NCBI GenBank assembly: GCA_017460665.1
Contig: JAFUAO010000010.1
Span: forward strand, 186,001 to 250,000
DNA from: Ruminococcus sp.
GTDB taxonomy: Bacteria > Bacillota > Clostridia > Oscillospirales > Ruminococcaceae
Direction of reading: 5' to 3'
Length of the DNA stretch: 64,000 nucleotides
Below the pieces are notes generated by a model that was given only the letters and a program-made list of their open reading frames with translations, was not told where the DNA came from and did not search any database. Positions 32,643 to 40,563 of this stretch are shown here, one piece after another. The position numbers and the translations under genes were made by a program. The stretch's first letter is position 1; the number at the start of each line of letters is the position of its first letter.

Positions 32643-32852
32643 TCATTTGCGGCTGATGCCGTATCTCTCGTAAAACCTGCTGATGTCCCCGTCAGAGCTC
32701 ACGAGCTCGGCGAACATCAGCATTTTTTTGCTCTTGTCGTAAAATCCGATCGTGCGCTCCCCGGTGCAGGTGCTGGACTCGATCCGCACGTCCCTTTCAG
32801 TGTATGGCTCGGGTATGGGGAGGGCCGGCTTTTTTCTGCGGATCAGCGGCAT
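32643..32852 (-). CDS. Small conserved-looking hypothetical protein
   Basis: A 69-residue basic protein: an Arg/Lys/Pro-rich start (MPLIRRKKPALPIPEP) and an orderly C-terminal part with ESSTCTGERTIGFYD and FAELVSSDGDISRFYERYGI. The start overlaps the end of the nitroreductase gene by 10 bp, so it is probably translated by coupling. I know of no function. Confidence in the gene comes from the overlap and from the sensible composition. Confidence 0.65.
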   Translation of the reverse strand: MPLIRRKKPALPIPEPYTERDVRIESSTCTGERTIGFYDKSKKMLMFAELVSSDGDISRFYERYGISRK

Positions 32853-33505
32853 TTGTGTCCCGAGGCCGCCTCGAAATTGTACTTCACTATACCAAGGTCC
32901 AGCTTGGTGAGGAAGCCCTTCTTGGCAGTGATCTTAGCCTCATCGCCCTCCAGCTCCACGAAGAATTTTTGCTGGTTCACAGCCGTGGGAGCCATCATAG
33001 CTCCGATCATGCCGCTGCGGAACCAGTCCGGCATCTCAGCCTCAGGGACTGCACTGAGCTTGTCGAAGGTCTTGGACTTATGGCGAGATCCGCTGTTCTC
33101 GCCGTAGCCTATAGCGATCACGCACACCAGCTTCTCGTCGCCGTCCAGCTCCGCCTGACACTTGCCCTTGCTGTAGGTCCCGGCCACCCAGCAGGTATTG
33201 AGCCCCATGCACTGGGCCTCTAGGACGATCCTCTGGCCGAAATATCCGCATTTCTCCTCCAGCCCGTTCAGAGAGGAGCTCCCCACCAGGGCGATGTAGC
33301 TGCGGACGTTCCTGAACTTTCCGTAGTGTGCAAGGAAGGACTCGAAGCACCCGGTGTCTCCGCAGATGAGCTGGATATGCAGGCCGCTCTCGGCATTGCA
33401 CCTCCCGATCAGCTCCTCAAGGGCGAGCCTTGTCTCCTCCTCTATAGGTCTGTCCTGATACTGTCTCACGCTGTGTCTTTCACGAATGGCCTCTTTGATA
33501 GTCAT
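32843..33505 (-). CDS. Nitroreductase family protein
   Basis: A 220-residue FMN-dependent nitroreductase-like protein: IKEAIRERHSVRQYQDRPI at the N-terminus (the FMN-phosphate-binding Arg-Ser-Val-Arg), a middle MGLNTCWVAGTY segment and a C-terminal PTAVNQQKFFVEL region. Such oxidoreductases reduce nitro compounds or quinones; the physiological substrate is not known. The ATG at 33505 is chosen because AGGAA lies nine bases upstream; a GTG three codons earlier is too close to it. Divergent from the GH3 gene. Confidence 0.9.
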   Translation of the reverse strand: MTIKEAIRERHSVRQYQDRPIEEETRLALEELIGRCNAESGLHIQLICGDTGCFESFLAHYGKFRNVRSYIALVGSSSLNGLEEKCGYFGQRIVLEAQCMGLNTCWVAGTYSKGKCQAELDGDEKLVCVIAIGYGENSGSRHKSKTFDKLSAVPEAEMPDWFRSGMIGAMMAPTAVNQQKFFVELEGDEAKITAKKGFLTKLDLGIVKYNFEAASGHKCR

Positions 33506-33556
33506 AAAAAGCACTTCCTTTCAGCGGCCGGCTCACCGGCTGCGGTATATACTATG

Positions 33557-33622
33557 ATGATAACACACTTTTGAGAAAATTGCAATAGCTCCGTTGACAG
33601 AGCACTGTCCTTCTGCTATAAT
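33557..33622. promoter_or_regulatory. Divergent promoters of nitroreductase and GH3 genes
   Basis: Leftward: TTGCAA (33585-33580), 17 bp, TATCAT (33562-33557). Rightward: TTGACA (33594-33599), 17 bp, TATAAT (33617-33622) with TGC. The -35 boxes are 8 bp apart; no clear palindrome was seen between them. Confidence 0.75.
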
Positions 33623-33672
33623 AGTGAAAGACTACGCCGCCGGATCCGAGGCGGCAGGATAGGAGCGATATT

Positions 33673-36438
33673 ATGGAAAGACCGAGACTTTTTGCCGACC
33701 CTCTTAGACAAAAAGCTGCTGACCTGACAGGAGCTCTGACGGAGGACGAGAAGCTGCGCCTTCTGTCGACTCACCACGCACCCGTCCCAAGGCTGGGATT
33801 GGAGGAGTTTTTCATAGGCCACGAGGTGGCAAGGGGCTTCGTTGGACGGAGCGAGGAGGACTTCTCCACTGTTTTCCCTCAGCCTATAGGCCTTGCCGGG
33901 ACCTTCGACACACAGCTCATGGAGGAGCTGGGCAGCATCGCCGGAGACGAGTGCCGGGCATACTACAACAGGGACAGGCGTGGCTGCCTCTGCGTTTGGG
34001 GACCCACTGTGGATATGGAGCGTGACCCTCGCTGGGGACGCACCGAGGAGGCCTACGGCGAGGACGTGTGCCTTGCCGGAGAGATGACTGCGGCCTATAC
34101 CCGTGGGCTGGCCGGAGATCATGAGACCTACATGAAGACTATCCCCACGCTGAAGCATTTCTGCGCCAACAACAACGAGCACCACCGTGGGAGCTGCGAC
34201 GCATATCTCCCCCCTCGGCTAAAGTACGAGTACTACTACGCCGCCTTCATGAACGGGATCCGCTTCGGCGGCGCAAGGAGCGTCATGACCGCCTACAACG
34301 AGATCAACGGCCTCCCAGCCATGCTGGAGCCGGAGCTGACCACGGTACTAAAGGAGAAATGGGGCCTTTGGTTCGCAGTAACTGACGGAGGCGACTTCTC
34401 CCAGACCGTCACAGCTCACCGTTTCTTTCAGCGCCACTCCCAGACCCTTGCTGCCGCACTGAAGGCCGGCTGTGACACCATGACCGATGTCAGTGAGCTG
34501 GTGGAGGAGGCCGCAAGGCAGGCGCTTGCAGAAGGCCTCATGACCTGGGAGGACGTTGACCGCTCAGTGGAGAACGTGCTCTACGCCCGGCTGAAGCTGG
34601 GCCACACCGCCAAGGGCTGCCCATGGGACGGCATAACTATGGCCGATGTGAGCACTGAGGCCTCGGAGGAGGTCGGGCTCCGGGCGGCCCGTGAGCAGAT
34701 CGTGCTGCTGAAAAACGACGGCCTGCTGCCTCTCCCGAAGGACGGCGCCAGCATAGCTGTGGTGGGGCCTCTTTGTCAGGAGAATTTGATGGACTGGTAC
34801 ACCGGGCATTTCCGCAGGGCTGTGGATCCTGTCAGCGGGATCAGGGCAGAGTTCCCGGAGGACCAGGTCCTTTGCGACCGCCTGTGGGACCGTGTTGCGG
34901 TGAAGGCTCCCAACGGCAGGTATCTGTCCGTTCACCAGGACGGCACCCTCCACGCAGACGCCGAGGTCCCCGGCGAGAACGAGATCTTCGAGCTCCAGGA
35001 CTGGGGCGAGAACTGGCAGAACTTGTTCTCCGTGAAGCATGAGCGCTACGTCCGCCTTGACGAGAAGGGCGTCCTGAGGCTCCACAAGCGCCGGATCTAT
35101 GACTGGTTCACAAGGGAGACCTTCCGGCTGTTCAAGACCGAGAGCGGCACCCTCATCGAGGAGCTCCTCCACGGGAAAAGGCTCCTGTGCGGCCAAGACG
35201 GAGAGCTGGTATCCAGCGAAAAACGGGCAGTTTGTCCGGAGGTGCTCTTCCAGTTCCAGACCGTGAGCTCCGGCAAAGAGCGGGCTAAAGAGCTGGCAAA
35301 AAAATGCCGCTTTGTGGTCTACTGCACCGGCAACTACCCCGTGCAGGTGGCCAAGGAGTGCTTCGACCGGCAGACCCTTGCCCTAAATATCCAGCCGGAT
35401 ATGGCCCTACTCCTCCAGAGGGAGAACCCTCGGACCGTCATGGCGCTGATCTCAAGCTATCCCTACTCGGTGGTCCGTGAGAGCGAGGCCCTGCCGGCGG
35501 TGATCTACTCCACCCACGCCGGCCCTCATCTGGGGACGGCCTTAGCGGAGGCTCTCTCCGGGAAGCTCTCCCCGGCCGGGCGCCTTGCGATGACATGGTA
35601 CCGTTCGGAGCTGGACCTGCCGAGCATCATGGACTACGACATCGAGAGCTCCGGCACGACGTATATGTACTTCCGTGGAGAGCCCCTGTACCCCTTCGGC
35701 TACGGGCTGTCCTACGCCAAATTCGACTACACCGCCCTGTCAGTCTCCGACAGCGGCGAGGGAATATCCGCACAGGTGACTCTCAGGAACTCCTCATCAG
35801 TCGACAGCGACGAGGTGGTCCAGATCTATTTCAGCCTGCCCGGATCTCAGGTCAGCCGCCCGATCCGCAAGCTGTGCGCCTTTAAGAGGGTCTTCCTGCC
35901 CGCCGGAGAGGAAACGACCGTCACACTGACCGTCCCGGAGCATATCCTTCAGATCTGGGACGTGCGGAGGGGCGAGATGATCACCGAATCCGGGGAGTAC
36001 CTCTTCTCCGCCGGCGGATCCTCCCAGAGCCTTCCCCTTTCCGCAAGGCTCAGCCTTCAGCGCAGCTCCCTCTCACAGCGCAGGAGCAGCTTCAGTGCGG
36101 ACTCCTTCGACACAGGGAATGGCATCCGTATCGGCTGGGACAAGTCGAGACAGCGTCACTTCGTTTATTGCCGGGGCTGGAGCGGCACCCTCGTTTACGG
36201 AGGGCTCCCTGCTGACGGGAAGACCAGCCTGGACCTCACTGTCAGCTCCGTCACCGGACCAAAGACCGTTTACGCAAAGATCGGCGAGACCGAGCTGGAG
36301 CTCCCGGTGAGAGCCTCAGACAGCGCCGACAGCTTCGCTAGGTACAGCGTCCGGCTCCCAGAGGGGCTGAACGATGACAGCGAGCTGGCCCTCACCATCT
36401 CCGAGGGGATAGCCCTTCTGGACATTAGCCTTTCCTAA
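33673..36438 (+). CDS. Cytoplasmic GH3 glycosidase with inserted fascin-like domain
   Basis: A 921-residue family 3 glycoside hydrolase of the beta-xylosidase/beta-glucosidase group. The catalytic barrel (about 15-310) holds GPTVDMERDPRWGRTEEAYGED, KHFCANNNEHHR and the nucleophile Asp238 in AVTDGGD. The second alpha/beta domain begins near 340 (EQIVLLKNDGLLPL) but is split by about 130 residues (405-535) resembling a beta-trefoil/fascin-like domain (VKAPNGRYLSVHQDG). It resumes (FVVYCTGNYP), followed by a fibronectin-III-like domain (about 690-770) and a CBM6-like C-terminus. No signal peptide: it should hydrolyse imported oligosaccharides. Substrate is uncertain. Strong own promoter. Confidence 0.93.
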   Translation: MERPRLFADPLRQKAADLTGALTEDEKLRLLSTHHAPVPRLGLEEFFIGHEVARGFVGRSEEDFSTVFPQPIGLAGTFDTQLMEELGSIAGDECRAYYNRDRRGCLCVWGPTVDMERDPRWGRTEEAYGEDVCLAGEMTAAYTRGLAGDHETYMKTIPTLKHFCANNNEHHRGSCDAYLPPRLKYEYYYAAFMNGIRFGGARSVMTAYNEINGLPAMLEPELTTVLKEKWGLWFAVTDGGDFSQTVTAHRFFQRHSQTLAAALKAGCDTMTDVSELVEEAARQALAEGLMTWEDVDRSVENVLYARLKLGHTAKGCPWDGITMADVSTEASEEVGLRAAREQIVLLKNDGLLPLPKDGASIAVVGPLCQENLMDWYTGHFRRAVDPVSGIRAEFPEDQVLCDRLWDRVAVKAPNGRYLSVHQDGTLHADAEVPGENEIFELQDWGENWQNLFSVKHERYVRLDEKGVLRLHKRRIYDWFTRETFRLFKTESGTLIEELLHGKRLLCGQDGELVSSEKRAVCPEVLFQFQTVSSGKERAKELAKKCRFVVYCTGNYPVQVAKECFDRQTLALNIQPDMALLLQRENPRTVMALISSYPYSVVRESEALPAVIYSTHAGPHLGTALAEALSGKLSPAGRLAMTWYRSELDLPSIMDYDIESSGTTYMYFRGEPLYPFGYGLSYAKFDYTALSVSDSGEGISAQVTLRNSSSVDSDEVVQIYFSLPGSQVSRPIRKLCAFKRVFLPAGEETTVTLTVPEHILQIWDVRRGEMITESGEYLFSAGGSSQSLPLSARLSLQRSSLSQRRSSFSADSFDTGNGIRIGWDKSRQRHFVYCRGWSGTLVYGGLPADGKTSLDLTVSSVTGPKTVYAKIGETELELPVRASDSADSFARYSVRLPEGLNDDSELALTISEGIALLDISLS

Positions 36439-36516
36439 GGACAGGCTCGATCCCTGACCTTCTTCATATAATGACAAGGGGAGCTTCTCCCCGTCAATAT
36501 GAAGGAGGTCTTTTTT

Positions 36517-37419
36517 ATGGCTGCTTTTTACAATCAGGCCACTATCTCCGTCAACGGAAATGTGACCAGTTCAAATATAGTCGCCGGCGAGATCACACAG
36601 GTGCTCTCCGCCGATAAGAACAGCGTTATCGGGACTTATTCCCCTGAAAGCGATACTGTGTTCACCGTCAGCATGGTGAACTCCGGCGATACCGACCTTA
36701 CCGGCGTCACTGTCACCGACGATCTGGGCGAATACACTATCAGTGAGGAAGGCGCTCAGGCCGTTCCCCTGACCTACTCTGAGGGCAGCGCCGCTCTCTA
36801 TGTGAACGGCGTGCTCCAGCCGGCGCCCACTGTCAGCTCGGCCCAGCCCCTTACCGTCAGCGGCATAACTATCCCTGCCGGCGGCAACGCTATGCTGGTA
36901 TACGCCGCCACGGTCAACCAGTACGCTCCTCTCGGCGCAGGAGAGTCCGTCACCAACACCGCCCAGATCACTGGGAACGGCATCGCCTCTCCCGTGCTGG
37001 CCTCGGCAGTGATCACGCCCTCCAGCGCTCCCGACCTTGCGATCAGCAAGTCCCTGACCCCCAGCACTGTCCCTGAGAACGGCAGGCTGACCTACACCTT
37101 CATTATCCAGAATTACGGCAACACAGAGGCCTCAGCTCAGGACAGCGTGATCTTCCGTGACGCCTTCTCGCCTGCTCTGGATAATATCGAGGTCACCTTC
37201 AACGGCGCTCCCTGGACCGCTGCAAACTACACCTACTCCTCCGCAACAGGCATCTTCCAGTCCCTCCCCGGACAGGTGACGGTCCCTGCTGCTGAGTACA
37301 CCCAGGACCCCGACACCGGCGTATGGTCCACCCAGCCCGGCGTCAGCACTCTGGTGATCTCCGGCAATATCATCTCATCTGCCGCAGCCGAGCGCTGCGC
37401 TCAGACCGCCCGGAGGTAA
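36517..37419 (+). CDS. DUF11 repeat protein
   Basis: A 300-residue protein with two DUF11/Ig-like beta domains: FTVSMVNSGDTDLTGVTVTDDLG near residue 50 and TYTFIIQNYGNTEASAQDSVIFRD near 195. There is no signal peptide or sortase motif. Short DUF11 proteins without export signals occur in spore-forming Clostridia, where a spore-surface location has been suspected; here that is only a guess. The ATG at 36517 follows AAGGAGG; an upstream ATG overlaps that ribosome site. The last 15 residues (AAAERCAQTARR) look unlike the rest, so a late frameshift is possible. Confidence 0.85.
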   Translation: MAAFYNQATISVNGNVTSSNIVAGEITQVLSADKNSVIGTYSPESDTVFTVSMVNSGDTDLTGVTVTDDLGEYTISEEGAQAVPLTYSEGSAALYVNGVLQPAPTVSSAQPLTVSGITIPAGGNAMLVYAATVNQYAPLGAGESVTNTAQITGNGIASPVLASAVITPSSAPDLAISKSLTPSTVPENGRLTYTFIIQNYGNTEASAQDSVIFRDAFSPALDNIEVTFNGAPWTAANYTYSSATGIFQSLPGQVTVPAAEYTQDPDTGVWSTQPGVSTLVISGNIISSAAAERCAQTARR

Positions 37420-37445
37420 GCTCACCGTAAGGCGCTCCGCCATAG

Positions 37446-37481
37446 GCCGCAGTATCTCCCTGAGGTGCTGCGGCTTTTTTT
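37446..37481 (+). terminator. Terminator of the DUF11 gene
   Basis: GCCGCAG (37446-37452) and CTGCGGC (37468-37474) with an inner CCT/AGG pairing, followed by seven T. Confidence 0.85.
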
Positions 37482-37541
37482 GATCAAAAGATAGTCGTTC
37501 CACATAAAAAAAGAACAAATTGCGAATTTTTTTCATATTTG

Positions 37542-37570
37542 TTGCATTTTCTCTGGATATGTGGTAAAAT
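37542..37570 (+). promoter_or_regulatory. Promoter of the GGDEF gene
   Basis: TTGCAT (37542-37547), 17-bp spacer, TAAAAT (37565-37570) with TGG before it. Confidence 0.65.
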
Positions 37571-37599
37571 TAAAGTAACTATAGAAGGCAGGTGATATC

Positions 37600-39471
37600 A
37601 TGATCAATGGCCGCAAGATAGTCGCACTTTGTACCTCAAGGCTCAACGACCCGGAAAACAGCAGATTTGTCGCCGAGCTCAACGAGCTCCTCCGGGCAGA
37701 CAAAACGAGCCTGTTCATCTACAACATCAACACCGACCTGTACTGGAACGACGACGACCTTCGGGCCGAGGCCTCGGTCTTCTCTCTTATAGACTTCTCC
37801 GTCACTGATGCCGTTGTCATCATGTACGAAAAGATCAAGAGCGAAAAGATCACTGAGCAGCTCATCAGCCGTGCTGCCGAGAGCGATACTCCCGTTATCG
37901 TGATCGACGCAGAGCGTGAGGGCTGTATCAACATCGGATTTGACTACAAAAAGGGCTTCGAGAAGGTGGTCCGCCACGTCATCGAGGAGCACGGCGCTAA
38001 GAGCGCTGCCATCATCGCCGGTTCACGGAACAACTCCTTCTCTGAGGAGCGTATCGCAGTTTTCAAAAGGGTGATCGAGGAGAACGGCATACCCTTCTCC
38101 GACGAACTTGTATACTACGGCAATTTCTGGGCAAAGCCTGCAAGCGAGGCCGCCGAGCAGCTCATCGCTTCCGGCAATGTCCCTGAGGCTGTGATCTGCG
38201 CCAACGACATCATGGCGATCAACGTATGCAGCGTCTTCCAGGAGCACGGCTACAAAATCCCCGAGGACGTGATCGTTACGGGCTTCGACGGCATCGATGA
38301 GATCAATTACTCCTCACCGAGACTGACCTCCTGCTACTGCGGGAGCGCCGGGCTTTGCAGCGCTGTGTATGACTCGGTGAAGGAGGCCCTCAGCGGCAGG
38401 GCAAAGCCCTCCAGCCGCCTTGTGGAGCCAACTTTGATCCTCAGCGATTCCTGCGGATGTCAGCGCTCCGACGGCACTACCTCGGTCAACCGCCTCAGGA
38501 GCTTCAACGACCGCTTCTACCGCTATCAGGACGACAATATGCTCCTCTCGGACATCTCCGACAGGATCCTTGCCGCTAAGGATATATTCAGCGCCGCCTG
38601 TCTCATGTTCACCGACGTGATCCAGGACCTGTGCGTGATGATAAACAGAACAGTCACCGACCGGACCCACAATTACTTCTCCGGAAAGCCCTATGACTAC
38701 TTCGAGGAGGATATGTTCCTCTTCTTCCAGACAGGTGTCGAGAACTTCCAGCAGCGCCCGGTGAAGCGCAGCATCATCGCTCCCGACATCGAAAAGCTCA
38801 TGGAGCCGGGCTATCCGCTGATCTTCAACGTGATCTCGTTCCTGAACGTGCCGCTGGGCTATATCTGCTTCCATTTCAGCGGCTACGACATCATCAATTA
38901 TACCAAGATCCCCGGCGTAGTTTCTACGGTCAGCGGCGGATTGGGCGGTTTTTTGAATATGCAGTACCAGCACTACCTCACCGCAAGGATCGAGGATATG
39001 TACCGCTTAGACCACCTGACCGGCCTGTACAACCGCCAGAGCTTCAGCCGTGAGTTCGACAAGCAGATGAAGCTCCTCTCCGAGAAGAGCGTCCCTGTTA
39101 CGGTGGTGCTTGCGGACCTTGACGGGCTGAAAGCGATCAACGACCGCTTCGGACACGCCGCCGGAGACAATGCGATCCGGGTGACGGCCTCGGCTCTGAA
39201 GGAGGCCTGTCCCGAGGGCGCCCTCTGCGTAAGGTTCGGCGGAGATGAGATGCTGGCAGTGATCTGTGGGAGCTGCAATGCGGTGGAGATCAAGGCTAAG
39301 ATCAGGAAGTATCTAAACGACTACAACAAGCGCTCCAGCAACGGCTATACCGTTTCCGCAAGCGTTGGCACATACATAACCAACAGCGCCGGAGACGTCA
39401 GCTTCGAGGCGCTGGTCAAGGCCTCCGACTCCGATATGTACATCGAAAAGCAGGCCAAGAAGAACAAATAA
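37600..39471 (+). CDS. Diguanylate cyclase with LacI-type sugar-sensing domain
   Basis: A 623-residue soluble protein. Residues 1-285 form a periplasmic-binding-protein-like domain of the LacI effector type (VFSLIDFSVTDAVVI, CANDIMAINVCSVFQEHG, VIVTGFDGIDEINY) but without a helix-turn-helix. A linker of about 150 residues follows, then a GGDEF domain (about 460-620) with DHLTGLYNRQSF, ADLDGLKAINDRFGHAAGD and intact active site FGGDEM. It should make cyclic di-GMP in response to a cytoplasmic ligand, perhaps a sugar. No inhibitory RxxD site stands before the GGDEF motif. No PilZ or EAL protein is in the window. Confidence 0.92.
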   Translation: MINGRKIVALCTSRLNDPENSRFVAELNELLRADKTSLFIYNINTDLYWNDDDLRAEASVFSLIDFSVTDAVVIMYEKIKSEKITEQLISRAAESDTPVIVIDAEREGCINIGFDYKKGFEKVVRHVIEEHGAKSAAIIAGSRNNSFSEERIAVFKRVIEENGIPFSDELVYYGNFWAKPASEAAEQLIASGNVPEAVICANDIMAINVCSVFQEHGYKIPEDVIVTGFDGIDEINYSSPRLTSCYCGSAGLCSAVYDSVKEALSGRAKPSSRLVEPTLILSDSCGCQRSDGTTSVNRLRSFNDRFYRYQDDNMLLSDISDRILAAKDIFSAACLMFTDVIQDLCVMINRTVTDRTHNYFSGKPYDYFEEDMFLFFQTGVENFQQRPVKRSIIAPDIEKLMEPGYPLIFNVISFLNVPLGYICFHFSGYDIINYTKIPGVVSTVSGGLGGFLNMQYQHYLTARIEDMYRLDHLTGLYNRQSFSREFDKQMKLLSEKSVPVTVVLADLDGLKAINDRFGHAAGDNAIRVTASALKEACPEGALCVRFGGDEMLAVICGSCNAVEIKAKIRKYLNDYNKRSSNGYTVSASVGTYITNSAGDVSFEALVKASDSDMYIEKQAKKNK

Positions 39472-39475
39472 GGAA

Positions 39476-39502
39476 AGCCTCTCCCGGCGGAGAGGCTTTT
39501 TT
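39476..39502 (+). terminator. Terminator of the GGDEF gene
   Basis: AGCCTCTCC and GGAGAGGCT form a 9-bp perfect stem around CGGC, followed by TTTTT. Confidence 0.85.
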
Positions 39503-39542
39503 GTATCCTGTTTTTATGCCGGGAGCCGGCTCTTGCCTTCGC

Positions 39543-40079
39543 TCAGAGCTCCCTGTACAGTATGCTCATCGACCGCCCGTTGACGATGCGGCCGCTGTCG
39601 GAAAAGTCCGGCAGGAACACGCCGTTCTCCTCCCGTGCAAAGACCATGACCCAGTCCCCGTCACCGTGGGCTATGCCCGGACGGTTCCCACGGAGCAGAG
39701 CCCTCTCGCCGTAATCGGTCTCCAGGGTGAACTGCACCTGCTCAGGGATCTGGACCGCCGCATAGACAGTGTCCTGCTCAAGGGTCCTGACCTCCACAGG
39801 CTCAAAGCCCACGTCGGTCCGGCTAATGCCGTACTTTGCAAAGGATCCGCTGCCGATCGGCCAGAGCTCCCCCAAGGCGCCGGTCACGATGAAGCCTCCC
39901 TCAGAGACAGGCTCGTAGGAGTCCTCAAGATAGTTGTACACCACGCCCTTTTTCCCCGGGACGTTATAGATCCGCTCCCGGTCCGAGCGCTGGATCTTGG
40001 CAGTATAGCTCCGGTTGCGGAAGCGGCTCCACAGCTCCGGGCTGTCTAGGATATAGCTGATATTATCGCTGATGATCAT
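39543..40079 (-). CDS. Hypothetical protein with PGDYG-like segment
   Basis: A 178-residue soluble protein. The segment GGFIVTGALGELWPIGSGSFAKYGIS near residue 60 recalls the PGDYG domain, a small ligand-binding-like fold with no assigned activity; the match is by eye. No signal peptide or membrane helix. It overlaps the YbjN-like gene by 4 bp (ATGA), so it is the third gene of the AAA operon and probably part of the same complex or pathway. Confidence 0.75.
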   Translation of the reverse strand: MIISDNISYILDSPELWSRFRNRSYTAKIQRSDRERIYNVPGKKGVVYNYLEDSYEPVSEGGFIVTGALGELWPIGSGSFAKYGISRTDVGFEPVEVRTLEQDTVYAAVQIPEQVQFTLETDYGERALLRGNRPGIAHGDGDWVMVFAREENGVFLPDFSDSGRIVNGRSMSILYREL

Positions 40080-40549
40080 TCTTTTTCAGACTCGATGAAC
40101 TTTTCGAGGGTGATCATGCCCTTGCTGAGCATGAGGAACTTGTCGTTGTAGCGGTCGATAGTCTGGGAGGAGACAAAGAGCATATACTTGAAGAGCTCCT
40201 TGCTGAGTATGCTCTCGATATAGCTGGCAGTCATGCGGAAGGTGATCGCTCCGTCAACGATGTCGTAGTCGAAGCTGCCGTCGATGATGCCGTAATTTGC
40301 GTAAGCCACCGCCAGTGCCAGCTCCGCCCTGCGATCCTCAGAGACCTTGAAGGGCATAGGCGACAGGAGCCTTACAAGGTCCCGGTCGGCACGGACGAAG
40401 AGCCCCATTCGCATGGGAATGTCGTCACCTGTGATAGTCAGAGTGATGTAGAGCTCGTCGTCGTGGCGTTCATAGACGAATTCCAGGTCGTCGCAAAGCG
40501 AACAGATCGACTCATATACGCTCTGAGCCTGAGCGTTATTGTTATCCAT
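40076..40549 (-). CDS. YbjN-like/chaperone-fold protein
   Basis: A 157-residue acidic protein with the YbjN/type III-chaperone-like pattern: LEFVYERHDDELYITLTITGDDIPMRMGLFV, ELALAVAYANYGIIDGSFDYDIVDGAITFRMT and a C-terminal helix pair. Such proteins often bind partner proteins. The start is the ATG at 40549 after GGAGGAATA. It lies 14 bp after the AAA gene and overlaps the next gene, so the three are co-expressed. Confidence 0.75.
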   Translation of the reverse strand: MDNNNAQAQSVYESICSLCDDLEFVYERHDDELYITLTITGDDIPMRMGLFVRADRDLVRLLSPMPFKVSEDRRAELALAVAYANYGIIDGSFDYDIVDGAITFRMTASYIESILSKELFKYMLFVSSQTIDRYNDKFLMLSKGMITLEKFIESEKE

Positions 40550-40563
40550 AGTTATTCCTCCGA

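Noticed and set aside
36477-36492. GGGGAGCTTCTCCCC hairpin after the GH3 gene as a terminator
   Set aside because: It has no T-tract and lies close to the ribosome site of the next gene; function unclear.
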